A stretch of 7,603 nucleotides of DNA from an uncultured Prevotella sp. (GCA_900556795.1 USQD01000088.1:1-7603); one strand, 5' to 3'; shown: positions 1 through 6,766, counted from the stretch's first letter. Numbers and translations are program-made. Notes: generated from the sequence alone by a model not told the origin.

Positions 1-45
1 GAATGCAAGATTTTCTTCATATATATAATAAGGTATCAGATATTT

Positions 46-59
46 TTTGTAATTTTGCA
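46..59 (+). promoter_or_regulatory. Bacteroidota-type -7 promoter element upstream of the MATE gene
   Basis: TAATTTTG at 50-57 is a full match to the Bacteroidota sigma-ABfr -7 consensus TAnnTTTG. It is preceded directly by TTTG and followed by CA. The same layout (TTTG, then TAnnTTTG, then CA) recurs upstream of lutA on the other strand. I see no convincing -33 TTTG about 19-21 bases further upstream. Transcription would start near 62-66, leaving a leader of roughly 65 bases before the ATG at 131. The leader holds only a weak 5-bp hairpin (80-95). Confidence 0.6.
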
Positions 60-130
60 GACAAGTAGGCGACGTGGTTGCTTTCTGAAAGAAGCAGGAC
101 GATTGTCTATGAGGCAAAAAACAGATATAA

Positions 131-1504
131 ATGGAAAATAAACAAGCGACATTAGAATTAGGTACCAAGCCTGTGGGCAAGCTGCTGGTTCAATACGCCT
201 TGCCGGCTATGATTGCCATGACAGCCTCTTCGCTCTACAACATCGTAGACCGTGTATTCATCGGTCAGGGTGTGGGAGCGATGGCCATCTCAGGACTTGC
301 CATTACCTTCCCCTTCATGAACCTCACCGCTGCCTTCGGAGCCGGTGTTGGCGTAGGAGCGTCTACAGCCATCAGCGTGAAGTTGGGACAAAAAGACTAT
401 GCCACAGCGCAAAACATTCTGGGTAACACGATTTCACTGAATCTCATCATCGGTATCGGACTGAGCATCATCTGTCTGCTTTTCCTCGACCCTATCCTGA
501 GATTCTTCGGAGCCAGCGACCAGACGCTCGTCTATGCCCACGAGTACATGGTCATCATCCTGCTGGGCAATGTGGTGAGCCACATGTATTTCGGCATGAA
601 CGCCCTGCTCCGGGCGGCGAGCAAGCCCAAGCAGGCAATGTACGCCACCATCTTCACGGTGGTGATGAACGTGATACTGGATGCCCTCTTCATCCTCGTC
701 TTCAAATGGGGAATACAGGGAGCTGCCATCGCCACCATCCTATCGCAGCTGATGGCGATGTGCTGGCAGTTCAAGCTCTTCAGCAACAAGAATGAGCTGC
801 TCCACTTCAAGAAAGGCATCTACAAGCTGAAGAGAAAACTCGTGGATAATATACTTGCCATCGGCATTTCGCCCTTCCTGATGAACGTATGCGCCTGCAT
901 CATCGTTATCTTCATCAACAACCAGCTGGTAAGATTCGGAGGCGACCTCTCCGTGGGTGCCTACGGAATAGCCAACGGTATTGCGATGGTGTTCGTGATG
1001 TTTGTGTTCGGCGTTAACCAGGGAATGCAGCCTATTGCAGGCTACAACTATGGAGCACAGAAGCTGGACCGACTGATGCGCGTACTGAACCTGAGCATCA
1101 TTGCCGCCACCGCCATCATGGTGGTAGGCTGGCTGATAGCGATGTTCCTGCCTTACTACTGCGCAAGACTGTTCACTACTGATAAAACCCTGATAGACCT
1201 GGGCATCAAGGCAATCAGAGTGGTGATGCTCTGCTTCCCGGTCATCGGTTTCCAGATGGTTATCACCAACTTCTTCCAGTGCATCGGAAAGGTGAAGATC
1301 AGCATCTTCCTCTCCTTGTCGAGACAGTTGCTCATTCTCCTGCCGCTCCTGGCTTTCCTGCCGATGATATGGGGTATTGACGGTGTATGGTGCAGCATGC
1401 CTATCTCCGATTTCTCGGCCGCAGTCATCGCTGCAATCGTAATGTCATGGTACATGAACAAGTTGAAGAAACAACATAGAGAAAACATGAAAGTTAACAG
1501 TTAA
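131..1504 (+). CDS. MATE family multidrug/Na+ (or H+) antiporter, MepA-like
   Basis: Inner-membrane secondary transporter that would expel cationic drugs or metabolites in exchange for Na+ or H+. The 457-residue length and about 12 hydrophobic segments in two homologous halves fit the MATE fold. The N-terminus (LGTKPVGKLLVQYALPAM, then SLYNIVDRVFIGQG at about 34-47) is typical of the MepA/DinF side of the family. Other family signatures are NALLRAASKPKQAM at about 157-170 in the first half and NQGMQPIAGYNYGAQ at about 296-310 in the second. The C-terminus is a basic, hydrophilic tail (KLKKQHRENMKVNS). The ATG at 131 follows an A-rich stretch with no Shine-Dalgarno, which is normal for Bacteroidota. 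It is first in the + block, behind the 46-59 promoter. Its last four sense codons and stop lie in a GTTAACA tandem repeat. Family assignment is secure; the substrate cannot be told from sequence. Confidence 0.95.
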   Translation: MENKQATLELGTKPVGKLLVQYALPAMIAMTASSLYNIVDRVFIGQGVGAMAISGLAITFPFMNLTAAFGAGVGVGASTAISVKLGQKDYATAQNILGNTISLNLIIGIGLSIICLLFLDPILRFFGASDQTLVYAHEYMVIILLGNVVSHMYFGMNALLRAASKPKQAMYATIFTVVMNVILDALFILVFKWGIQGAAIATILSQLMAMCWQFKLFSNKNELLHFKKGIYKLKRKLVDNILAIGISPFLMNVCACIIVIFINNQLVRFGGDLSVGAYGIANGIAMVFVMFVFGVNQGMQPIAGYNYGAQKLDRLMRVLNLSIIAATAIMVVGWLIAMFLPYYCARLFTTDKTLIDLGIKAIRVVMLCFPVIGFQMVITNFFQCIGKVKISIFLSLSRQLLILLPLLAFLPMIWGIDGVWCSMPISDFSAAVIAAIVMSWYMNKLKKQHRENMKVNS

Positions 1505-1516
1505 CAGTTAACAGCT
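1493..1516 (+). repeat. Tandem heptamer GTTAACA x3 overlapping the MATE stop codon
   Basis: Three perfect head-to-tail copies of GTTAACA (1493-1513) are followed by GCT. The core GTTAAC is its own reverse complement. The array encodes the last residues of the MATE protein (V-N-S) and supplies its TAA stop at 1502-1504. Because the 7-base period is not divisible by 3, the three TAA triplets (1495, 1502, 1509) fall in all three + frames, and the three TTA triplets (1494, 1501, 1508) do the same for the - strand. A near-identical copy lies at 4787-4811. Confidence 0.9.
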
Positions 1517-1530
1517 AAAATTTTATACTT

Positions 1531-2148
1531 ATGACCAAGATTATCATAAACGTGGGTCGCCAGATAGGTAGTGGCGGCCATATCATCGCCGAGAAACTGG
1601 CAGAAGAATTCGATTGCAAATGCTACGACCGTGAGCTGCTGAACCTGGCAGCCAAGGAGAGCGGATTCTCTGAGAAATTCTTCGAGCAGAACGATGAGCA
1701 GAAGGGATTCTTCAAGTCTCTCTTCCATACTCATCTGCCATTCTTGAGCGACAACAACTTTTATCACAACGACTTCTCACAGGAAGGCTTATATAAATTC
1801 CAGAGCGACGCCATCAAGAAGGCTGCCGATCAGGGCAACTGCGTTTTCGTGGGCAGAACCGCCGATTATGTGCTCCGTGACTACAAGAATGTGCTCAACA
1901 TCTTCATCACAGCCAACATCGACGACCGCATCAAGGCAGTGTGCAAGCGAAGGGACATCGACAGAGCCACCGCCCGCAAGTTTATCGAAAGCCACGAGGA
2001 GCAGCGTGCCTCTTACTACGATTACTATACAGGCAAGAAGTGGGGCCACAGCGAAAGCTACGACCTCTGCATCAACAGCAGCCATCTGGGAATCGAAGAG
2101 ACAGCCAAGTTTATCGCAGAATTCATCAGAAAGAAATTTAACTTATAA
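1531..2148 (+). CDS. Cytidylate kinase-like family protein (P-loop NMP-kinase fold)
   Basis: A 205-residue cytosolic protein of the cytidylate-kinase-like family (the Cytidylate_kin2 / AAK6-like group), inferred to move phosphate from ATP to a nucleotide or related acceptor. The N-terminal glycine-rich loop GRQIGSGG (residues 9-16) is the ATP-binding P-loop in the form usual for this group, with serine and glycine where classical Walker A has GKS/T. Further family marks are [12 protein letters not shown] (about 106-117), the arginine-rich lid [14 protein letters not shown] (about 131-144), and [11 protein letters not shown] (about 152-162) with YDLCINSS after it. The length is normal. It is distinct from the housekeeping Cmk, and its true substrate is not established, so no symbol is given. 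It lies 26 bases after the MATE gene and 4 bases before purT, so it is very probably cotranscribed and perhaps coupled to nucleotide metabolism. No Shine-Dalgarno precedes the ATG. Confidence 0.88.
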   Translation: MTKIIINVGRQIGSGGHIIAEKLAEEFDCKCYDRELLNLAAKESGFSEKFFEQNDEQKGFFKSLFHTHLPFLSDNNFYHNDFSQEGLYKFQSDAIKKAADQGNCVFVGRTADYVLRDYKNVLNIFITANIDDRIKAVCKRRDIDRATARKFIESHEEQRASYYDYYTGKKWGHSESYDLCINSSHLGIEETAKFIAEFIRKKFNL

Positions 2149-2152
2149 TATA

Positions 2153-3334
2153 ATGAAGAAGATTATGCTTTTGGGCTCAGGCGAACTGGGCAAAGAGTTT
2201 ACCATCGCCGCAAAGCGAGCAGGACAGTACGTCATCGCTTGCGACAAGTATGACAATGCACCAGCCATGCAGGTAGCCGACGAGCGAGAAGTGTTCTCGA
2301 TGCTCGATGGCGACGCATTGACCGCAGTGGTAGAGAAACATCACCCAGACATCATCGTGCCTGAGATTGAAGCTATCCGCACCGAGCGACTCTTCGACTT
2401 CGAGAAGGAGGGCATTCAGATTGTGCCTTCTGCCCGTGCCGTGAACTACACCATGAACCGCCGTGCCATCCGCGACCTGGCTGCCAAGGAACTGGGTCTG
2501 CGCACAGCCAAGTATTTCTACGCAAAGACCTTCGAGGAGTTCAAGAACGCAGCCGATGAAATCGGCTTCCCATGCGTAGTAAAACCTCTGATGAGCTCCA
2601 GCGGTCATGGCCAGAGCTATGTCCACAACGACGATGAGCTGAAGGAGGCTTACAAGGAGGCAATGGAAGAAGGTCGTGGCGACGTGAAGGAAGTAATCAT
2701 CGAGGAATTCATCGACTTCGATTCAGAGTTCACCCTCCTCACTATCACCCAGAAGAATGGTCCTACCCTCTTCTGCCCACCTATCGGCCATGTACAGAAA
2801 GGCGGTGACTACCGAGAGAGCTGGCAGCCATTCCAGCTTCCTGAGGAGGCTTTGAAGAAGGCTGAGCACATCGCAGGCGAAGTGACCAAAGCTTTGACCG
2901 GTGCCGGACTTTGGGGCGTAGAGTTCTTCCTGAGCAAGCAGGGAGAAGTAATCTTCTCAGAATTGAGCCCTCGCCCACACGATACGGGTATGGTAACCCT
3001 GGGTCACACCACCAATCTGAGCGAGTTTGAGCTCCACTTCCGTGCCGTGATGGGCTTGCCTATCGCAGGAATCCACCTGGAGCACATTGGCTGTTCAGCC
3101 GTTATCCTCTCTCCTGAGGAAAGCACCGAGCCATTGAACTACAACATGCTCGATGCCTTGAAGGAAGACCACACCCGCATCCGTATCTTCGGCAAGCCAG
3201 AGGCTCACGTGGGCAGAAGAATGGGTGTAGTGCTCTGCTACGGCGAAAAGGGCGATGACCTCAATCAGCTCCGCGACAAGGCAAAGCGCCTGGCAAAGAC
3301 TGTATTGGGAACCGACCCATACATGAAGAAATAA
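2153..3334 (+). CDS. purT: Formate-dependent phosphoribosylglycinamide formyltransferase (GAR transformylase 2)
   Basis: PurT makes formyl-GAR from GAR, formate and ATP in the third step of purine synthesis, without a folate cofactor. The ATP-grasp protein is 393 residues from this start, against 392 in E. coli. It begins [15 protein letters not shown], the nucleotide-binding-like N-terminal loop with the PurT GSGELGKE signature. The ATP-grasp core contains [14 protein letters not shown] (about 142-155), [13 protein letters not shown] (about 182-194) and the hallmark [15 protein letters not shown] (about 268-282). The reading frame stays open for 95 codons upstream, but that extension is low-complexity and lies wholly inside the kinase-like gene, so the ATG at 2153 is the real start. 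The loop has histidine at 152 where E. coli PurT has lysine (SSSGKGQ). Gaps are 4 bases upstream and 3 downstream, so it is inside the operon. Confidence 0.96.
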   Translation: MKKIMLLGSGELGKEFTIAAKRAGQYVIACDKYDNAPAMQVADEREVFSMLDGDALTAVVEKHHPDIIVPEIEAIRTERLFDFEKEGIQIVPSARAVNYTMNRRAIRDLAAKELGLRTAKYFYAKTFEEFKNAADEIGFPCVVKPLMSSSGHGQSYVHNDDELKEAYKEAMEEGRGDVKEVIIEEFIDFDSEFTLLTITQKNGPTLFCPPIGHVQKGGDYRESWQPFQLPEEALKKAEHIAGEVTKALTGAGLWGVEFFLSKQGEVIFSELSPRPHDTGMVTLGHTTNLSEFELHFRAVMGLPIAGIHLEHIGCSAVILSPEESTEPLNYNMLDALKEDHTRIRIFGKPEAHVGRRMGVVLCYGEKGDDLNQLRDKAKRLAKTVLGTDPYMKK

Positions 3335-3337
3335 GAC

Positions 3338-3778
3338 ATGAAAGAATTAGGAAGAATTATCACATTACCCAAGATATTCGACCCTAGAGGCAACCTGACA
3401 GTGGCAGAGGGAGAGACGCATATTCCCTTTGCCATTGCCCGTACCTACTGGACCTATGATGTTCCGGGCGGAGAAAGTCGCGGGGGCCATGCGCACAAGA
3501 AATGCCAGGAATTTATCATAGCAGCCAGCGGTTCCTTTTCGGTAACACTGGATAATGGAGAACAGAAGAAGACCTATCATCTCAACCACCCTTGGGAGGG
3601 ACTGTTCGTGGATGTCAATATCTGGCGAACACTGGATGATTTCTCTTCCGGCTCATTGTGTCTGGTTCTGGCTTCCCACAAGTTTGAGGAGGAAGACTAT
3701 ATACGCGAATATGACGAATATCTCAGATTCGTCAGTTCGAAAAACAGCCAAAATCTCTTAAAAACCGAGAATCAATAA
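3338..3778 (+). CDS. FdtA/QdtA (WxcM-like) cupin: probable dTDP-4-keto-6-deoxyglucose 3,4-ketoisomerase family
   Basis: A small cytosolic cupin of 146 residues. Characterised relatives (FdtA, QdtA, TylM-type) move the keto group of dTDP-4-keto-6-deoxyglucose from C4 to C3 on the way to 3-amino-3,6-dideoxy sugars in LPS or S-layer glycans. Visible signatures are FDPRGNLTVAEG (about 14-25), SRGGHAHKKCQEFI (about 47-60), SGSFSVTLDNG (about 64-74), and the closing LASHKFEEEDYIREYDEYLRF (112-132), which marks this family. His51 and His53 match the paired catalytic histidines near 49/51 in FdtA. Only 3 bases separate it from purT, and the acyltransferase follows after 11 bases. The 3- versus 4-position and gluco/galacto outcome cannot be read from sequence. 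No partner aminotransferase is seen, so the substrate is inferred. Confidence 0.88.
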   Translation: MKELGRIITLPKIFDPRGNLTVAEGETHIPFAIARTYWTYDVPGGESRGGHAHKKCQEFIIAASGSFSVTLDNGEQKKTYHLNHPWEGLFVDVNIWRTLDDFSSGSLCLVLASHKFEEEDYIREYDEYLRFVSSKNSQNLLKTENQ

Positions 3779-3789
3779 CGCTAAATATC

Positions 3790-4731
3790 ATGTTTGAGAT
3801 CAGAAAATACACCGATACTGACAAGGAGGTCTGGAATGCTTATGTAGCCCAGGCGCGCAACGCCACCTTCCTTCTCAACCGTTCCTACATGGATTATCAC
3901 AGCGACCGTTTCACAGACCATTCTCTGATGATTTTCCGCAACGACAAGCTCTATGCCTTGCTCCCTGCCAATGAGGACGGAGATATTTTCTATTCTCATC
4001 AGGGGCTCACCTATGCAGGACTGCTTACTACCGAACATGCCTCAACAGATAATATCTGTCAAGTTTTCGTTGCCATCAACACGTACCTGAAGCAGGCAGG
4101 TTTCCGGAAGTGCATCTACAAGCCTATTCCCTGGATTTACCAGCAACAGCCTGCCGAAGAAGACCTCTATGCCCTCTTCAAAGAATGCCAGGCACAAATC
4201 TGCGCAAGAAACATTGCGGCTGTCATCGACCTGAAGCATCCACTGAAATGGTATAATATCAGAAAATCGGGCGCAAGGAAAGCCCTGGAAAAAGGAATCT
4301 TCATTGAAGAAAGTGGGGATTACGAAACGTTCTGGAGCATCTTAACCGAAAACCTGATGAACACCTATCAGGCTCATCCAGTTCATACCTTGCAAGAGAT
4401 GAGCAGACTGAAAACATCTTTCCCTGACAATATCAAACTGTATGTTGCCCGAGAAGAATCTGGCAAGATGCTAGGCGGAACCGTTCTGTACATCAGCAGA
4501 AAAGTGGTTCACACGCAGTATATTTCCGCATCAGAAGAGGGAAAAAAGGCGCATGCACTCGATGCTTTGTTTCAGAATCTCATTAATATAAGGTATAAGG
4601 ATTTTGATTATTTCGATTTCGGAACATCTAATGAAGATGGTGGAAAGATACTCAATACCAGCCTCATCTATCAGAAAGAAGGTTTCGGAGGAAGAGGAGT
4701 GGTTTATGATACCTATGAATGGACATTATAA
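3790..4731 (+). CDS. FemAB/GNAT-like acyltransferase, probably sugar-modifying
   Basis: A 313-residue cytosolic protein that I read as two tandem GNAT-like halves (FemAB / Acetyltransf_6 type). The N-terminal half (about 1-140) has FLLNRSYMDYHSDRF (about 27-41) and the acceptor-lobe-like YKPIPWIYQQQPAEED (about 110-125). The C-terminal half (about 155-300) has the basic RKSGARKALEKG (about 158-169), the strand LGGTVLYI, AHALDALFQNLI (about 254-265), and FDYFDFGTSNEDGGKILN (about 272-289) with IYQKEGFGGRG near the end. Such proteins join acyl or aminoacyl groups to amines. Its place just after an FdtA-type isomerase suggests N-acylation of an amino sugar on a surface polysaccharide, which is inference. 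A role on a peptidoglycan or lipid substrate is the alternative. Its composition seems a little more A-rich than its neighbours, by eye only. It is the last gene of the + block, 8 bases before the terminator stem. Confidence 0.78.
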   Translation: MFEIRKYTDTDKEVWNAYVAQARNATFLLNRSYMDYHSDRFTDHSLMIFRNDKLYALLPANEDGDIFYSHQGLTYAGLLTTEHASTDNICQVFVAINTYLKQAGFRKCIYKPIPWIYQQQPAEEDLYALFKECQAQICARNIAAVIDLKHPLKWYNIRKSGARKALEKGIFIEESGDYETFWSILTENLMNTYQAHPVHTLQEMSRLKTSFPDNIKLYVAREESGKMLGGTVLYISRKVVHTQYISASEEGKKAHALDALFQNLINIRYKDFDYFDFGTSNEDGGKILNTSLIYQKEGFGGRGVVYDTYEWTL

Positions 4732-4739
4732 GTAAATAT

Positions 4740-4779
4740 AAATCCCGAAGTTCGCCTTTTAGAGAGCTTCGGGATTTTT
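4740..4779 (+). terminator. Rho-independent terminator of the + block
   Basis: AAATCCCGAAG (4740-4750) pairs perfectly with CTTCGGGATTT (4767-4777). Three more inner pairs (T-G, T-A, C-G) give a 14-bp stem with a 10-base loop (4754-4763), and a run of five T (4775-4779) ends the structure. It lies 8 bases after the acyltransferase stop. Read on the - strand, the same stem is followed by an A/T-rich stretch with only short T runs, so it may also stop transcripts coming from lutC, less strongly. Confidence 0.9.
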
Positions 4780-4786
4780 CTATAGA

Positions 4787-4811
4787 GTTAACAGGTTAAC
4801 AGTTAACAGCT
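4787..4811 (+). repeat. Second GTTAACA tandem array, one extra G, in the convergent gap
   Basis: Copies of GTTAACA start at 4787, 4795 and 4802, with a single G inserted after the first, and GCT follows the last. Apart from that G it is identical to the array at 1493-1516, and both are in the same orientation. It lies between the + strand terminator and the lutC stop. The last copies form a small stem, AACAG (4798-4802) with CTGTT (4810-4814), followed directly by more T, which could act as a weak back-up terminator on the + strand. Confidence 0.88.
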
Positions 4812-4817
4812 GTTTTT

Positions 4818-5396
4818 TTATATCAACACTACGGTTACGCCTCTGGCTGCTTGCGCACCCATAACCAAGGCCTGCTCAATATCGGCAGTCTTGGAAGGAC
4901 CACTGATGAAAATACCGAAATTGTACTTCGGATCCATCTCAATACGGGCATAAGCCTCATGCATATTGTTCACAATCTTGGATTTTTCGAGGAAAATCAC
5001 AAGATATTCCGAGATGAAAAGCACAGCTTTCTCCTTCATGGTCTGAGGAATCCAGATGCAACCATTCTCTGCTACACCTACTTCACCACGAACAATACCC
5101 ACATCGGTACCATTCAGGTCGTTGGCCTCAGCCACGGTATCAGGATTCTTCTGTGCGATGGTGATTTCAGGCAGATGAGAGGCAAATACCTTGGCTTCAG
5201 GATAAGCCTTCTTCACCAGTTCATCCAGGCTTTCGCCCTCCTTCGCCTCAATCACATGACCTCCCACAGACTCAGTCATCTCAATAAACTGCTTCAAGGT
5301 ATCCTCATACTGGATTCCCTTGACATCTACGGCAGGCATATCGAATTGAACATGAGTATTCTTACGCAACTTGTTCAGGTAATCTTCTTTCTTCAT
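4818..5396 (-). CDS. lutC: LutC, LUD-domain subunit of the L-lactate oxidation complex
   Basis: LutC is the LUD-domain partner of LutA and LutB in the cytosolic system that oxidises L-lactate to pyruvate. I place the start at 5396 (MKKEDYLNKL, 192 residues). The ATG overlaps the LutB stop as ATGA, exactly like the lutA/lutB junction, and a strong Shine-Dalgarno (GAAGGAGGG) lies 9 bases upstream. An in-frame ATG at 5417 would add MEGGKSK, but those codons are the Shine-Dalgarno itself. Family marks are GEVGVAENGCIWI (about 104-116), which corresponds to the A-E-T-G segment of LUD proteins, and ISGPSKTADIEQALVMGAQA (about 164-183), close to the canonical GPSxTADIE motif. There are no Fe-S cysteine motifs, as expected for LutC. 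It is the last gene of the operon and converges on the + block. Confidence 0.92.
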   Translation of the reverse strand: MKKEDYLNKLRKNTHVQFDMPAVDVKGIQYEDTLKQFIEMTESVGGHVIEAKEGESLDELVKKAYPEAKVFASHLPEITIAQKNPDTVAEANDLNGTDVGIVRGEVGVAENGCIWIPQTMKEKAVLFISEYLVIFLEKSKIVNNMHEAYARIEMDPKYNFGIFISGPSKTADIEQALVMGAQAARGVTVVLI

Positions 5397-6766
5397 TTTA
5401 CTTTTCCCTCCTTCCATAATTGATGAAAACTCTTCTTTGCAAACTCAGGCATGGCGTGACCGATGCCCCAGGCATTCCAATTACTGAAGTGCGTGCAGCA
5501 TTCAGGAACCAGATTGACAAGCGGAGCAAACTTCAGGGCAGTGGTGTAGAGCGCAGGACGGTCGAAGAGATACTTCATACCATTCGACATTGCCTTCTTG
5601 ACAGGATCAGCCTTGCCCAACTTCTCCAGACTCTGGCGCCAGACATAAATCTGAGAACCCGGTCCAACCTTGGAAGGACAGACATTGTCGCAAGACAAGC
5701 ACAAGGTGCAGGCAGAAACATTATCGCTGTACTTCTGAGGATTCTTCAGCATACCCAGGTTCACACCGATAGGACCCGGAATAAAATAGGTGTAACTGTA
5801 TCCGCCCGAACGGCGATAAACCGGACAGGTATTCATGCAGGCACCGCAGCGCATACACTTCAACGTCTGCCAGTGGTCCTTATCAGCAAGAATGTCGCTT
5901 CTGCCATTATCCACCAGCACCACATGCATCTCGGCACCCGGACGAGCCTGACGGAAATGAGAAGTGAAGGCGGTGGTAGGCTGACCGGTACCGCAGCGAC
6001 AGAGCAGGCGCTGGAATACAGCCAGTGACTTATAGTCAGGAACCAGCTTCTCGATACCCATCGCCACGATATGTAGCTTAGGCATAGAGGTGGTCATATC
6101 GGCATTACCCTCGTTGGTACAGACCACGCAATCGCCTGTGGCAGCCACACCAAAGTTGCAGCCGGTCATACCTGCTCCTGCTTCCATAAACTGGTCGCGC
6201 AGATGATGGCGGGCGCAGCGGGTCAGGTAAGTAGGGTCGTAGTTTCCGATTTCCTTGGAGATTCCCTTCTCCTCGAACATCTTTCCCACCTCCTCACGCT
6301 TCAGGTGGATGGCAGGCATCACGATGTGACTTGGCTTCTGCCCCAGGAGCTGGATGATGCGCTCACCCAGGTCGGTCTCCACCACGTCAATGCCGTGCTG
6401 CTCCAGATAAGGGTTCATCTCGCACTCCTCGGTGAGCATCGACTTCGACTTCACCATCTTCTTTACATTGTGATCTTTCAGAATGCCAAGCACAATCTCG
6501 TTAAACTCCTGTGCATCCTCTGCCCAGTGCACCTTCACCCCACGGCTCTCCAGGTTCTTGGAAAACATATCTAGGTAATCGGCAAGATGGGTGATGGTGT
6601 GCATCTTGATTTCAGAGGCATGCTCGCGGAGATCTTCCCACTCAGGAAGTTCCTGCGCCATCTTATCTCTCTTCTGACGAACAGACCAGAAGGTAGCATC
6701 GTGCCAGGTGGTCTTCTCTACATTCTGCGTAAACTTCGCAGCTCTCTTGGAATGTTCTGTACTCAT
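5393..6766 (-). CDS. lutB: LutB, iron-sulfur LUD subunit of the L-lactate oxidation complex
   Basis: LutB (457 residues; about 475 in Bacillus) carries the electron-transfer centres of the LutABC lactate oxidation system. The N-terminal two thirds are a LUD domain with VKSKSMLTEE (about 105-114), MTGCNFGVAATGD (about 200-212) and VCTNEGNADM (about 215-224). Two ferredoxin-like 4Fe-4S motifs follow. The first is CMRCGACMNTCP with cysteines 304, 307, 310 and 314, followed by the typical VYRRSGGYSY. The second is CTLCLSCDNVCP with cysteines 353, 356, 359 and 363. After the second cluster the usual CPVKI-type continuation is CPSKVGPGSQIYVWRQ. The C-terminal region (about 395-457) is hydrophobic in part and carries a Cys pair (423-424). 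The start overlaps the LutA stop by 4 bases (ATGA), and the stop overlaps the lutC start in the same way. Confidence 0.95.
   Translation of the reverse strand: MSTEHSKRAAKFTQNVEKTTWHDATFWSVRQKRDKMAQELPEWEDLREHASEIKMHTITHLADYLDMFSKNLESRGVKVHWAEDAQEFNEIVLGILKDHNVKKMVKSKSMLTEECEMNPYLEQHGIDVVETDLGERIIQLLGQKPSHIVMPAIHLKREEVGKMFEEKGISKEIGNYDPTYLTRCARHHLRDQFMEAGAGMTGCNFGVAATGDCVVCTNEGNADMTTSMPKLHIVAMGIEKLVPDYKSLAVFQRLLCRCGTGQPTTAFTSHFRQARPGAEMHVVLVDNGRSDILADKDHWQTLKCMRCGACMNTCPVYRRSGGYSYTYFIPGPIGVNLGMLKNPQKYSDNVSACTLCLSCDNVCPSKVGPGSQIYVWRQSLEKLGKADPVKKAMSNGMKYLFDRPALYTTALKFAPLVNLVPECCTHFSNWNAWGIGHAMPEFAKKSFHQLWKEGKVK
5406..5414 (-). promoter_or_regulatory. Strong Shine-Dalgarno of lutC, inside the end of lutB
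   Basis: On the - strand the sequence reads GAAGGAGGG, then AAAAGTAAA, then ATG at 5396. Such a long match to the anti-SD is notable because other starts in this window (131, 1531, 2153, 7500) show none. It decides the lutC start and indicates independent or re-initiated ribosome loading at a junction buried in the lutB coding sequence. Confidence 0.75.

Noticed and set aside
80..95. Small hairpin in the MATE leader (GCTTT / GAAGC with a wobble)
   Set aside because: Five base pairs with a 6-base loop and no T-run or conserved riboswitch-like core; too weak to call.
109..141. Ten-codon open frame (MRQKTDINGK) overlapping the MATE start
   Set aside because: It could be a leader peptide, but it has no Shine-Dalgarno, no attenuator hairpin and no regulatory codon run. 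Chance is the simplest explanation.
1501..2085. Open frames on the - strand opposite the kinase-like gene
   Set aside because: Their translations have no family features, and the + strand gene has clear P-loop and family motifs.
1868..2152. 95-codon in-frame extension upstream of purT
   Set aside because: It is Ser/Thr/Ala-rich low-complexity translation of the kinase-like gene in another frame. PurT from 2153 already has the family length and begins with the expected GSGELGKE region.
3790..4731. Acyltransferase as a recently transferred gene because of its A-rich codons
   Set aside because: The difference is slight and judged by eye. There is no mobile-element trace, and the gene sits in a tight operon.
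4851..6028. Two long + strand open frames (190 and 202 codons) opposite lutC and lutB
   Set aside because: They are antisense to well-supported genes, show no recognisable domain, and have no promoter or start context of their own.
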